Shown here piece after piece: positions 38,846 through 51,338 of a stretch of DNA of 64,000 nucleotides. This stretch comes from Pogonophryne albipinna (lineage: Eukaryota; Chordata; Actinopteri; Perciformes; Artedidraconidae). Each line of letters begins with the position of its first letter. The first letter of the stretch is position 1. The translations under genes were made by a program, and so were the position numbers. Where the stretch lies: the NCBI GenBank assembly GCA_028583405.1, contig CM053251.1, positions 9,638,102 through 9,702,101 on the forward strand. The letters are read 5' to 3'. Under the pieces are notes generated by a model. The model was not told the DNA's origin. It was given only the letters and a program-made list of their open reading frames with translations, and did no database searches.

Positions 38846-41675
38846 TAATAAATACTAACAAATGGTTGAAAAGAGTAAAACGTCAGATTTCTTTCAGCAC
38901 ATGTAAAGTGGAAAATCTGTTTCGCTGACTGCTTAGTGTTGAGTTTAAACTCTAATGGGTGTTTTGATGTGAGAAGCGCAAGTCTGCATACTTAATAAGT
39001 GCATTAAGGCACTTCAAAGCGAGCTGAGTGCAAGTCAAATTCTTCATGTGTAAACAGCCTGCAAGATTTTCAGAATCAGGAGGGTTATGGTACAATTAGT
39101 CAGCCGTAAAACATTCGTGTTTCATACAGAAACTACACGTCAAACAAGTAACATGTAATAAGTGGGCTGCTGCATGAGAAGGTATTTGTAAAAAGAAATG
39201 TCAAAAGAAACCTTTTAATATCAGTGTAGACAAATGAGGTTAACTTATAATATGTGTTGTTATTAATGTGTTTGCACTATCAAGTTGCATCATTAGAGAC
39301 TTCCTATCCATCAAAGCTTTTCCTCAAGTGTTATGTATTGTATATAACAATAAAGAGGTTTTATGAATACACAGCTTAATATGAAATATTGGTCTCATAC
39401 ACTCTCGTTATTCCAACAATGTAATACAGAGTTTAGGTGGTGCTTTATCCCCTGTAACTCAGTCCATAACTTAACCACTCACTTACTCTAAGGTTGTGCA
39501 ATACTCTAAAGATAGCTTTGTAAGAGAGAGAGAAGCTAATATTCAAAGACCTGAGAACATGTTACAACCAGTCAAAATGCTGCTTTCAGAAATGTACCTA
39601 ACAGTGTTTCCCCACTAGCCCTTTATTGAAGGACACTTTCTTCATATTGTCCATATCCTTTTTTATTTAAATTATTCTAACTGTCCAACAAATAAAAACT
39701 CAAACATCCAGTAACTTTTGATTATCATCAGCTTAGTAGTGTTGTCTTGTAAAGGTTTTTACAATGATGATTCAAAGCTCTTAATATACTTGTTTAGAAA
39801 CCAGCCCCTGCAGTTGTTTAATGTAGTTTTTGTCATATTTATCTCCACTTTTACAGCTTTCTTTATGAGAAAACATCCTACAAGTAGCATTTTAAGGTTC
39901 TGTATCAGCTTTCGTTTCTTTATTTGTTGTGGCTTATTTTTTTGCTGTTTTGGTTTATGGTATGTTTTTACTGTATTAAGATGCTTATGTTCACTGCATC
40001 GTTACCCCAACACACCTCAGACATACACATCTCACCACAGACACTCTCCTGCTGTGCTGTAAGCTGACCGGCCACATTCTGAGCTCACGTGCCCCATAGG
40101 GCTCCGTCCTGCCAATGCTCAGTCTGAAAACTCCACTCTGTCTCCTATCTAAGCTTTGTGCTTGGCTATAATGGCAAGGGCAGACTGCGGGCATTTGACT
40201 GTATTGGGTGACAGAACAACATGCATCCCATGCCATCACAAATAGATGATATAGATTTATCCTCCAACTGCTTTATGTTTGTTTTACTGCAAATTCATCA
40301 CACAAATCAAACCCAGCTTAGTGATTTCTGTATAAAGTGAGATATCTGTTAAAGGGATATACTTCACTTTCAATAGAGAAGCAGCTTTGTACAAAAAACT
40401 TAAGTTGTGTACCCAGAAAGTATTAATAGCAAGGTACTTAAACACTCTTAAGCAGTACTCAGCTCTACAATAGACAGATGTTTTTGTCTAACAAGGAATC
40501 AAATGAAATATATCAATAGAGACAACTTGGTAGTGATTGGTTGTTTCCTCAAGAGTAGCATTGCAGACAAAGTACAGTTAGCCGCTTCAACAGCACTGTC
40601 ACCAGGCAGATTATTCTGCTGAAATGGTCTTGTATATAAAACTTTGTCACCTATTAAGCATGCTCCATACCATAAACAGCAATCAGCTAAGCAGTGTCCT
40701 GGTACCAGATCCATGCCAACAAAGTGTATGACCCTTGTGGCCCTCCGAAGACATTGACTTAACACACGGTACATCATTCACTTGGGAGAGATTCAGCTGA
40801 AGGCTGTTAAATTTATCTTGAATGATATTGCGCTCTTAGACCTGTCATCCCGGGGCGGCCATGTTGTTAACCCCAGGCATGCATGGCTATGAATAACATG
40901 GAGCAGCTTTAGCGTCCCTATATAGATCATCCTGCCTATCTCTTCAGTGTACATCCACTGCACATTTTTTTTAAAAGTCTGATTTATGGGCTTTCCTTAA
41001 CCATGAAGAGCCTATCTGCATCCAATGACCACAGTAAATGTTTTTGAAATCACTGTAGAGAAACAAATAAGAAAGGACAGAGGAAAATGAGGCAAAGAGA
41101 CATATGAAAAAGCCACTGACGTCTGATATTAACTTCATTATTTCTATTAGAGCTGATTTGTATTCATACCGCATTACACTGCAGCCCTGTTACCAAAACA
41201 CTTTGACAACTCCCAGGCTCCCTGTGCTCCTTCCTTTCACAGTAACATACTAATTAATAAATCCTCCTTAGACAGCTATCGTTGTCCTTACACCCTCCTG
41301 ACGGCAAAAACAGCCGATATAAGCATAATTCAACTGACAAGAAGTGCTGTAATTTGCAATAGCTCCTAGTACAGGCAATTGTTTTGAAGGATGTCATAGG
41401 TTGGCTGTCACACGTTAGCTGGGGAGCAGCCAGTAATGTCAAACACAGATAATGACTACACATTTTAAAATAAATAATATGCAAATAAGTGCTGTGTTCT
41501 TTAATTATCTGGTGGAGCAAGCCCATCATTTCAAGTTCGTGTGGCACGAAACGTTTATATAAAAGTAAGAAAGCTGAAAGAATGGAAAGACAGAAGGAAT
41601 GAGAGTGAAAGAAATTAACAAAAGATTTAAAATGAGAAGAAAGATAGGAAGAAAGAAAGAAAGGTAAAATAATCA

Positions 41676-41770
41676 CAATTCAATTCAAAGGCTTTATTGT
41701 CAACTTCAGCGTCATCACCTTAAATCACAGGTTCCTCCAACAATGTAACATACAAATATATCAAATAAAG
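41676..41770 (-). repeat. retroposon 3'-tail fragment
   Basis: CAATTCAATTCAAAGGCTTT followed by ATTGTCAACTTC is typical of an inverted LINE tail ending in TTTATTG-type sequence in fish genomes. Only the terminal part is recognised. Confidence 0.45.
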
Positions 41771-42618
41771 AATGATGAAAGACAGTCAGAGAGATGTGGA
41801 GTCATGATTAGATCACATGGCCTGGAGGTAATACGATCTTCACTCACTGTCTCTCTGCCAGTAGATCATCTGTTTTTGTACTTTATGTGACAGGGTGTCT
41901 TTACAGCAGTGATTCTCAATGGGACGTGTGATTCCTCACTGTCGGGTCACTCTCCTCTCTGACAATATTAACAGTACATTTTCATGGGACTGAATCCCAA
42001 AGGAAGATAACCACAGACCTCCATAGCACAAGTCTCAGAGCAAGATTCAATTTATAATGCTGGTTCTACTGACTGAGAAACATGAAGAAGAGCTCCTTGC
42101 TTCACAGGAGGCCGTCTCACTGGATGGGTTTTCATTATACAGCTTCGTAAAAAATCTGAAGTTTGAGATGCATGTGGAGAGAGAAGCCCTGAGGGTAAAC
42201 ATGTTGTCTGAAGTCAGATGAGAAACATAGTCTTTCTTTAGAGGCTCAAGAAATGTGATCTCCCTAAAGGACACAAGTCCAATCCAGAAATAAATAACCT
42301 AATTACAGATGTCATGGTGAGATATATGAAGAATGTTGGGTCCTCAATTTAGCTTAAAAACTGCACTAATGAATAGTTTTTATATCAACCGGGGATCAAA
42401 TGATAATGATTGAAAATGCAAATAATATATATTTATTGCTCAGAGCTTCTAAACAACACTTAAATATCTGTTTATATTATTGATGGTGGTGTTTATGGGA
42501 ATATTACCAGTGAGTAACACATGTTTTAACACCAAATGAATGCTACACAATGTCATGCAATGTTAACCAAAGTAAAACCTAGTTTGTTTATGCCCCATCA
42601 TTTGGATCCACTGCCAAA

Positions 42619-44683
42619 CATAGCCGCGGGAAGTCATTTTGCTCAGGGGGTGCTGCCAAAAGTGGGGAGGAGGCCGCTTAAAAAAAAAAGAATAAAGGCG
42701 GTGCCGGGCCGGGCCCGGCTGTCAGCGATACGAACCGCATAAATTGTTTGTTAAAGGCGAGACACCGCATGCAAAAACATCGTTTTTCATGCACTGGTCA
42801 ATTTTGAGATGTTGTGCTATTTTGATTCCATAACATGTTTTCTTTCAGGCTTTTGGAAGGAAAACGTACAAAATACACATTTAAGTGTTTATTTTACTAT
42901 AGTTTGTCTATTTGCGTCTGTATATTTCTCCTAAATTCACCAAAAGTTAGCATTCTAACGTAACAAAGTACCGCGACCGCTGTGTGCACCATGTCAACAG
43001 AGATATCGTTGGAAAGCTCCGTCTCTCCTGCACAATCTCATCAGATCCAAATATGGTCATTTCCTTTGTATCAGCAACCAATCGTGAAAGTACAAAAGGG
43101 TCTTAAACCAATAAACGAAATCTCATTGGCTGGTGTCAATTTCTGACAACGTGATTCGTTCAGATGCGTCACGTGGTGTGCTAAAACACTTCCTTGTTAG
43201 CTTTCCGCTAGAAATTGAAATCTCAAAATGGCAAAAGAACGGCGAAAAAAACGTTCACAGAGAAGACAACAACAATTGTCACTTGCACGAAGCAAGATTA
43301 TACAAAAAACAAATGACCCCGAACATGGAATACCTTCACGGAGTGCGTCGATGCGCACGCTATCATCCAAAGAACAGGAGGGTTTAGCTAGCGCCTCACT
43401 GCAATCTTTAAAGGTCGTTTTCTCAAAATGAGTTTTTTCTCCTACTCTTAGTTCGAAATTTCAACTTCAGTAGCACATAGAGACACCAAACCTTCCAGTT
43501 ATATTCCTATCAATATTATGAAGGCTTTTACTGAAGGGTTTGTTCATATGTCATTCATAGCATGCATTATATAAGATTTTATACCTAGAAACATGGCGAA
43601 AACTGATATTTTAGGGCTGTTGACAGTATTTTCTGATTTATGGAGTGATAAAGAGAGATATCCAAAATCCCTTCTGTAAAAGCCTTAGATGCTAATATGA
43701 CTACAAAATGAAACGAGAATTTTGAACCTGGCTTTATCCAAAGTTCAGATTTCGGTTCCTGAAATGTGTTAAAATATGCGCAAATTTAATGAGATAATGG
43801 GTCATTTGCATATTCAGAAAACTTGTAATACAAGAAACAATTGCCTTATTGTAAGTAATTAACTGGAGACATTTCTAGCTGATATCTTTAAGTTAAAAAA
43901 AATTACCCTATTCACCTGGGGTGTCTCGCCTTAACTGTTAGGCTTAATAAACCATTATAGACTTACATCACTTAGCAACAGCTGCACATGCTAACTATGG
44001 GTCTTACAAACCTACATAACATTACAAATATTCAGAAAATATTATTTACAATATTAATAAAACTGAATTCAATTTTAACTGATTGACAATTGACATTGCA
44101 CAGCGGCAGCAGAATTAAAGGAAAAATATCGTTTTACCTTGTGTTGGGGCTACACAAAACTCCAAATGTAGCCTGGGGTGGCACTAATGAAGACCCTCAG
44201 AGCAGATACATCCACATTGTCCAAAATGTTACTGTGGACATGCATCAAAGTCAGATGTGTCAGTCTCTTCTGTGTCATATTACTCTAGTTGTAGAGGTGG
44301 TGGGCTGAGGAGTAGCTGGTGGTACACTCTTTTTATTGGGTTGTTTGTTGGAGAAAAAAATCCAAAATCCTTTTTTGCGCCATTCTAGAAAGTTGTCACT
44401 CTGCAGTGTGTGTGTCGCGTCAATTACGTCACTCTCCCACGACCTACGACCTAGATGACTCGGATTTTATTTATTTGGAAAATAAATTCAAGCCACCTGA
44501 CTGATACAAATATATACTATGACTATTACTGTATACAGCTAATTTTATTTTAAGTAAAATCATAACTATTTTATGTAGTTTAATCATTTTTATTTAGGTG
44601 GTTCACTCAGTTTTGCAAATGTCCACCAATCGCCAACAGGGGGTGCTGCAGCACCCCCAGCACCCCTACTTCCCGCGGCTATG
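42619..44683. mobile_element. hAT element interrupted by a TTAA element
   Basis: Perfect 16-bp inverted ends CATAGCCGCGGGAAGT / ACTTCCCGCGGCTATG are flanked by perfect 8-bp duplications CTGCCAAA at 42611-42618 and 44684-44691. Near both ends are CAGGGGGTGCTGCC and GGGGGTGCTGCAGCACCCCC motifs. Without the inner insertion (42755-43930 plus one TTAA) the element would be about 885 bp. No transposase recognised. Confidence 0.94.
42755..43930. mobile_element. TTAA-flanked DNA element nested in hAT
   Basis: Inverted ends AGGCGAGACACC and GGTGTCTCGCC are flanked by TTAA at 42751-42754 and 43931-43934. A TTAA duplication is used by piggyBac and Kolobok families. Length 1,176 bp. One internal frame (43228-43431) starts MAKERRKKRSQRRQQQLSLA, a strongly basic 67-residue peptide that I do not recognise and that may be a fragment of a lost element protein. 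Confidence 0.85.
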
Positions 44684-44691
44684 CTGCCAAA

Positions 44692-45299
44692 TGGGTTCTC
44701 TTCCTTGCTTGAACTTTCTACCGGATATATTGTGAAGCTAGTAGTAATCCTGTTGACGGGTAGACAAACAAAAGTTTGAAAAAAAACGATCCATAAACAT
44801 ATTTTCCTAGCAGAAGCAAAATGAAGTCCACAAATCCTTAGGAAACTAAGTGTGTTCATGCTACAGTAGCTTCCACTTCCAGGAGAAAAGGGAAAGATTC
44901 ATGAGATCATTATCAGCTTGTCATCTGTGTCGCTTAGCTCATACGCTAATAGAGAAATGCTTCCGGATGCCACTGATATGGAGAATAGCGGAGATCTTGA
45001 GCTCAAACTCACTGTCTAACACCCACACAGGCTGAGCCATCGCTCAACAATTGAAGAAGATGCTGTCCTTATTAGGCACGAGGCAGATGGTGTCCCATAT
45101 TGGTCCTGGTGTGAAATGACTGTAACGTTGAGCTGTAGGTTTGATGGACATGCCTTTGTGTTGCTCCTGTGCAAATGTGTGCGTCTAATCTTAGATAATA
45201 AGGAAAATGAAATCCTCAGCAGTCTTGCTGAAGGGATTGATGTGTTTGTGCTGTGTGTTTTAGACACAATGGACTGAAATCCGTGCATGAATTTCTATA
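44692..45299. other. intronic sequence without recognised feature
   Basis: No recognised exon or element. Confidence 0.4.
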
Positions 45300-45505
45300 T
45301 GCAACCCACTTAGTCTGATCCCTACCCTTCACTGTTAATATTTGTATGATTCATACTGATTTTGGCATTTTAAATATGTTATATATATTTGGATTTGCAC
45401 CTTATTGATATGTTGTAATCTTTGACTTTAATATCTGCACTCTTCTCACGTATTTCTGCTGTACAGCAATTTCCCTCGTGATAAATAAAGTCTTATCTTA
45501 TAGTA
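45300..45505 (+). repeat. LINE-like 3' end
   Basis: Ends with CTGTACAGCAATTTCCCTCG, TGATAAATAAAG and TCTTATCTTAT, the classic fish LINE terminus (AATTTCCC then ATAAATAAAG plus a short simple repeat). The 5' limit is uncertain. Confidence 0.55.
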
Positions 45506-48500
45506 AGATGTGTTTTAACAATTAGCCTAACACATGTACCCCATATTTCAGGTGATAAGGTGATATAGATGCAGGTAGACGAACAACAAGCAGCCTTTTC
45601 TGGACTTGAACCGGGTTACATCAGCCCCTGATACTGCTGCTCATTTCAAGCTTTTCAGTGCAGTTGCAGCATGTTACGTGGATGGCAGATTAACATGAGA
45701 TGAATGGAGAGGGGGGACAGACAAATGTTTCCCCTTACTCCTGTTGTATTTTCTGAGAAATGTGAGCAGATATCTTTGCAAACCAAATGATCTTCCTCAG
45801 CCAAACATAAAAAAGCCTTGTGTTTGAAATGTTTTCATTTATGGCATTTTTTACACAGCTTGTTTTGGTGCACAGACATAACAACAGGTGGATCTAAGCA
45901 TATTTTGCGAAATGGAAGTAGAAATGGTAATATAATTGAATATTTACTCCCCCACTACCTCCCTGTAAGATCCAGTTTATTACTTGTTCTGTTGCTGCCA
46001 CTAAAAGTGACTTTGTATTATTGTTATTTAACCCTAATTATAGTCACTACCCTTACCTGCATTTCCTTTGTGGATTTGAATGTGTGTCCATTATGGTTGC
46101 ATATGCATGTATTCTTATCTGGACCTTTTATCCGCCATGTAAGCTTGATGTTAGAAATGAGTCAGTGCTGCTCAGAGCCGGATGTCTAACACTGCAACAA
46201 AGGTGGTTAGCAGGAATATAGTGTCCAGCTGGGACTGCTAGAGTTTGAGTATGAGGCGCCCTTGATGCTGGAGAGGTCAGATGAAATGATGCATGCTCGG
46301 GCTGCGAGAGGGAGACTCTTCTTCCTCTAGAGAGTGCGCCTCTTCTTCTTTTTTTTGTCTCAACCAGAGCCCCATATGTCTCTGAGAGCAGGTCTAGAGC
46401 AGCAGGTCAAAGCAACAAGCCACAGCAACCATCTGGCCCCATATTTTCCACATTGTAGGGTGGGTTTGATTCCCTGCGTTACACCTCCCTGACGCTCTCC
46501 TTTGGCATGGGGGTGTTTTTTGTACAATTCTGCATTTTCTCTGAGTGACACATACTGGCTGACTCCTGCAGGGCAGCTCTAACCTTTGCTGTCAATACTC
46601 TTGGCAGCCACTCTGTCATAATCATCATCATCACTTTTTTCATCCTCTCTCCGTCAGTCTTTGGTTCTGTCTTTCTGTCTGATTTCGCGGTTTGTGACCC
46701 TTTTCCTCTGTGGCTAATGCTGTCATTTCGATTTATTTGGGTTCAATGCTAGTCGCTTCTCCTCTCCCTCTGACTGATGCTGTCATGTCAGGGCGGCTGC
46801 TAACCGTACCCTGATCTGTCCCTCTGTGGTCTCTACACCACACTGTATTATCTGATGTGTCGCAGCAGCATACTTCTTTTTTTAACCAAAGCAAAAAGTA
46901 TATTTGCTTGTTTGGGCGACATGGTGATTGATGTTAACACCCTGCACAGTGGACCATATTTTATTGAATACATTTCTAGTGTTATGTCAGCTTTGTTCTC
47001 TTCAAACTATTTGGCCTTTCAAACTTTTCGGTACATTTTAACGTTTCAATCAATAAAACCTTTCCATTTGATGTATGTAACGAAAAGAGAGCATATTCGT
47101 TATTTTGAGTTATCTCACTTCTTTGACCGTAACATCTAAAAGGTTCTTCTTCAACCATTTAATTTCAGCTTTGAATTTTTGACACAACAACCCAAGACTT
47201 TTTATTTCCATAAGGACATCTTGTCCAGGATTCTTGCAATAAAACTAAAGTTCCTTGACGGTTTATATTTGAAGTGCTGTCCTACACTTATTTACTCACA
47301 ACAAATTACTTGCCTTATTGTTTCAGCTCTGTTGATGTTGCCCTGATCTGCGTCTATCGACTACTCCGGGGCGGAAAAGTAATTGAATTGCCCGTCGTGG
47401 CCCGGCCTTTCGCTTCATTTGGGAGCTCCTCCATGTCCGGACTGCCAGAAAGTCATTACAGCAAATTAGTTATTCTGGCCCTTCGCCAGCTCCGTCACGC
47501 TCCTGCCTCCTCACTCTTTGTGCTCGGTGCCAAGCTCTCATAAAGCAGGAAACATGCTGCTGCGAGTGTGATTGAAGGCTGTAAGGTTATACATTAGATA
47601 TACATGGCCTGGTGTGTGTTTCTGTGTGTGTTTGTGTGCATGGTTGACTGCAGTATCTAATCAAGCTTTGTTGAGCCTCCTGTTTCCCAGGTGGCCGGGG
47701 AATGAAGGGATCATCATTTTTTATTAAGAACGCATGGCCGAGTGCATAGAGTCACACATGTTCATGAAGGCTCTAATGAACGCAATAGCTCTCTTTCTCC
47801 TTTTCTCTCATCTGTCATCTGGTTTTCTTCTACCAGTTGAGGTAGACAGTATCTGTCAGGAATTTGAAGTTAAATTAGGTTATTTTCTTCATTTCATACA
47901 CTTAAACTGCTCACACAATCCAAGACTATAAGCGATATAAAAATAATTATAAGAAGTCTGATATGTTGAAAGAGATGCTAACGTTAGCCTAAAATCTTAG
48001 CATCCAGGACCATCTTCCCACATTTCCCAAAATGTTAAATATATTGACCATAGAGATGTCTGCCTTCTCTCAAATACATTGAAACTACTGTAGATGACAC
48101 AAAGCTCTGAAGAAGACAACAATATATATTTGAAAACACACATTTTTCTATGCAGAAATTATGACCAGGTTACTTAAGATAATCCACACACATTGTTGCA
48201 AGCAGCTTTATGTGGGAACTGTAACCCTTTGTTCTGCATTTCACCTGCAACAGGCTCATGCTCAGCACGAGATGTAAACATTAATGGCGTCATCCTCCTT
48301 TGAGCTGTAACGTTTGCTAACTCAGAGCCTCCTGTCCATGATGCATCCTCCCTTTTGCGTAGTGATATGGTTGATGTGTGTAGATCTGTATCGGAAAATA
48401 GTTCCTATATGAACTGCTCATGCCAATTGCTATCTAGTTCCATTATATTCAGGAACAGGAAGATATGTATTCGACCAATGTCTCCACGACTCTGCAACTC

Positions 48501-49535
48501 ACAGTCAAACCATTTAGCTTGATAAATAGCAGGTAGAAGAACACATTTGTATTTTCTTATTTTTTGGGAAACTGTTACTTGGTGATGACGGACCTGCTGT
48601 GTCTATGATTGCTGAGCTATGATTGGACAATTGCGGGTCGATGGGAGGTCAGCTACTTTTCCTCTGATACATTATGCTCATACGCCCACACAGGAAGCCA
48701 CATGCAACTCAATCTCCATTAAGTGAGATAAGGTGAAATCTCTCTCTGACTCTCCTGTGGTCTCTCTTAAAGCGAGGCCAAATGATAGGATGAGAGGCCC
48801 TGCCTCTGTCTATCTGCTGGAGACTGATAAACCCTGTCACACACACACACACGCACACACACACACACGTACGTACGAACACTAAAACTGTGCGCTGACA
48901 TGCACACAATACATTCAAATACACACACACTGACTCGCTTTCTGCTGACAATCATTCAACCAGAGCTGTGGCTGGGCCTAAATCCATCTCCATGGCAACA
49001 GTCCGTGTGTGTACGTGTGCGTCTGTGCGTGTGCGCGTTTACAGTGACCAGGAGAAAGTTATATGTTCATCACACACACTCGCAGAGGGAGCAGCGATGG
49101 ATTTATCTGATGATACTCTGATATGGCTGATGGGGTTAATTGGTTTTCAGAGGGCAGAGGGAGAGACTGACACTGACTAGATTACTGCAGACACACCGGG
49201 GAGCTCCGCCAGAGACAGAAAGGGAAGGAGCAAGAGAGGAAGAGGAGGTGCATACTGTAGAAGTGGAAGAAGATTTACCTTCTTACCTTGGGAGTAAAGG
49301 AAAAATCATAGGATGCGTTTCATTAGGCTTACTTGTTCTCCCTTGCTTCCACTCTTCTTCTTTCACTTGAAAATTGTTCCCCATTCAACATCTTAGAGGA
49401 ATTTCTAGATCATTTAATGCACCTGCAGGAGATGACAGGAGCAGAGGCTGCTGTAGAGGAAACACAGGAGTATACAACGTGATATTTTTGGTATGTTTAA
49501 GGTCAAATAATTTGGATACCGAAGTCGTCATTTCC
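45506..49535. other. 4 kb of intron, mostly featureless
   Basis: Contains an imperfect CA tract with CGTACGTACG at 48838-48875. 47330-47560 is a balanced, non-repetitive patch without a supported coding frame and a possible conserved non-coding element. Nothing else recognised. Confidence 0.4.
48838..48875. repeat. short (CA)n with CGTACGTACG
   Basis: Imperfect CA dinucleotide tract interrupted by ACGCAC, ending in ACGTACGTACG. Confidence 0.9.
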
Positions 49536-49688
49536 TTTAAAGGGGCCCTATTAGGTTTTCTGGGGTTTTCCCTTTCCTGCAGTGTTATATAGGTTTCCGT
49601 GTGTCTTCAAAGGCTAACATCCCAAAGTTCTCTCTCCCACACAAGAGGGTGAAAAGGGGTGCAAAAGAATATAATAGGGCCCGTTTAA
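49536..49688. mobile_element. mini GGGCCC-type MITE, internally deleted
   Basis: Ends TTTAAAGGGGCCCTATTAGG and ATAATAGGGCCCGTTTAA are inverted repeats. The interior keeps only GGGGTTTTCCCTTTCCTGCA, the CCCAAAGTTCTCTCTCCCAC block and GGGTGAAAAGGGGTGC of the full 16305 copy. At 153 bp it is a deletion derivative. Confidence 0.85.
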
Positions 49689-50331
49689 TTTCTTTCTTTG
49701 TTCTGTATTTCCAAGGCCTTTTATAAACTCATTGTTCAACCTCTAAATGTGTCACCAGTGGTTGTTCTGGATTGTTTAACCATATCTCAAGATCCTTTAA
49801 AGCACGTCAACTTTAACCAAGATATCATAAGGTTTGTCAATTAGACCATGAATTATGATTGAAAGCCCAAAGAACAGCGAGGTGACATTGTTTTATGAAC
49901 TACTGTTTGTTGCATCTCGCTCTCCTCTCTTTTCCTGTCATCTCTCCTCTGTCAGCTCACTAATTAAGTCATAACATTCCCAAAACCCTGCTGCTTGTAG
50001 CTCACTGTGGTAATTTAGAAATAGAAAACACCATTAAATTGTTTGTCCCCCAGAGAGCACTGACAAGTGTAATATTTAACTGCAAAATATCTTACTCGGT
50101 GCATGGCTTGGTCACAATTAATTAAAGAACACATTAAAGGGCTTGTTATCAAAAAGATGTGTATGTAAACGGAATAATTGGCTAATATATCCTGACCAGA
50201 TTTCTCTGACATTTCAGTATCAGCTTCAAAACTCCAGCTAAGGTTGAAGTAACGGCTGTTGTAACGGTTGTTATTGCAGCCAATCCTTCTTCACTTTCTC
50301 TAGTTTCTAATAATGTGTTGCACCATAACTA
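49689..50331. other. intronic sequence without recognised feature
   Basis: No feature recognised. Confidence 0.4.
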
Positions 50332-50670
50332 CAGTAACGCAGCGTCCACACGGCGGCGTGCGTTGAAGCTTGCCGGCGGGCGTGTCTGAAGCTCGGCCAA
50401 CAACCAATCACATGAAGCCCCCGCCCCGGACACACAAGCACACGGTTTGTTTGGCTAGAGCTTGTACTTGCATATGATTTGATTGGCTGACGCTTCCGTC
50501 GAAGCTTCAAAAGTTGAACATTGCTCAACTTTTGAAGCGAGCAATGCGAGCAAAGCGAAACGACGCTCCCACAATGCAGTTCGGCAAAGCTTGATGTCAC
50601 CCCATTCAAAGTGAATGGGCAGAAGCGTTGAAGCTTCAACGCACGCCGCCGTGTGGACGGGCCGTTAGTG
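50332..50670. mobile_element. GC-rich foldback MITE with central hairpin
   Basis: The left end GTCCACACGGCGGCGTGCG, followed by TTGAAGCTT, mirrors the right end AAGCTTCAA then CGCACGCCGCCGTGTGGAC, giving inverted repeats of about 37 bp. Outer bases CAGTAACG / CGTTAGTG and flanking ATAACT on both sides suggest a decayed hAT-type 8-bp duplication. A central stem CTTCAAAAGTTGA...TCAACTTTTGAAG lies at about 50502-50540. No coding. Confidence 0.82.
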
Positions 50671-50889
50671 ATAACTTGGAGAGCAGGTTACAGTCCAGTT
50701 ACAGTTAAGTTGTTGCAAATGATTTAAAATTGGATAGTGGTATAATGCATATTGTAAGTAGGATAGACAGACTTGTGCAGGACAGTCTGTTCATGCTCAC
50801 TGATGACAGTCTCTTCTTCTTTATCAGAAAAATAAATTTTCCAGATGAGCTAGTTTAATGAAATCAAATAGATCAACTGATCATGAGCG

Positions 50890-51338
50890 AATGTGGCTGC
50901 GAGGGAGTATGGTCATCTTGTGGGTTCGATCCCAGTCCGTGCAGTCAACGTGTCGATGTATCCTTGGGCAAGATCAAGCCTTGGGTCTCGTCATGCTGCT
51001 TCCCTGATGGCTTCCTCAGGATTGTAGCTGACATCCTCGTGGATTCATCTTCTTATTACAGACACATGCATTTCCTAACATTCGGTCTATATGCTGTAAA
51101 ATGTATTATCTCTTCGATTTACACACGGCATCTATTGCACGTCTGTCCGTCCTGGGAGAGGGATCCCTCCTCTGTTGCTCTCCCTGAGGTTTCTCCCATT
51201 TTTTCCCCTTAAACTGTGGGTTTTCTCTGGAAGTTTTTCCTTGTACGATGTGAGGGTCTAAGGACAGAGCGTGTCGTTTTTCTCATACTGATATTCTGAA
51301 CAATCGGTGCTGTTGTATTTGCTGTAAAGTGTCTCTAC
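50890..51338 (+). repeat. retroposon body, interrupted by hAT copy 2
   Basis: The start GTGGCTGCGAGGGAGTATGG and GTGGGTTCGATCCC suggest a tRNA-like head with a B-box-like GGTTCGATCCC. A body with GGGAGAGGGATCCCTCCTCT, AGGTTTCTCCCATTTTTTCC and GTGAGGGTCTAAGGACAGAG follows, a common fish retroposon 3' region. It is cut at 51338 by the hAT element and continues at about 52751. Confidence 0.6.

Larger units (their letters stand above)
37621..42610. other. 5 kb of intron with two retroposon tails only
   Basis: Apart from the tail fragments at 38775 and 41676, and a purine-rich GAAAGAAAG tract at 41570-41665, no element, exon or RNA gene was recognised. Short frames show no protein similarity that I recognise. 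Confidence 0.4.

Noticed and set aside
41570..41665. Purine-rich GAAAGAAAG stretch as a functional element
   Set aside because: It is an ordinary low-complexity tract with no flanking duplication or structure.
48838..49200. Overlapping short frames around 48700-49370 that might be an exon
   Set aside because: They depend on CA repeats and purine-rich sequence, lack convincing splice sites and resemble no known protein.
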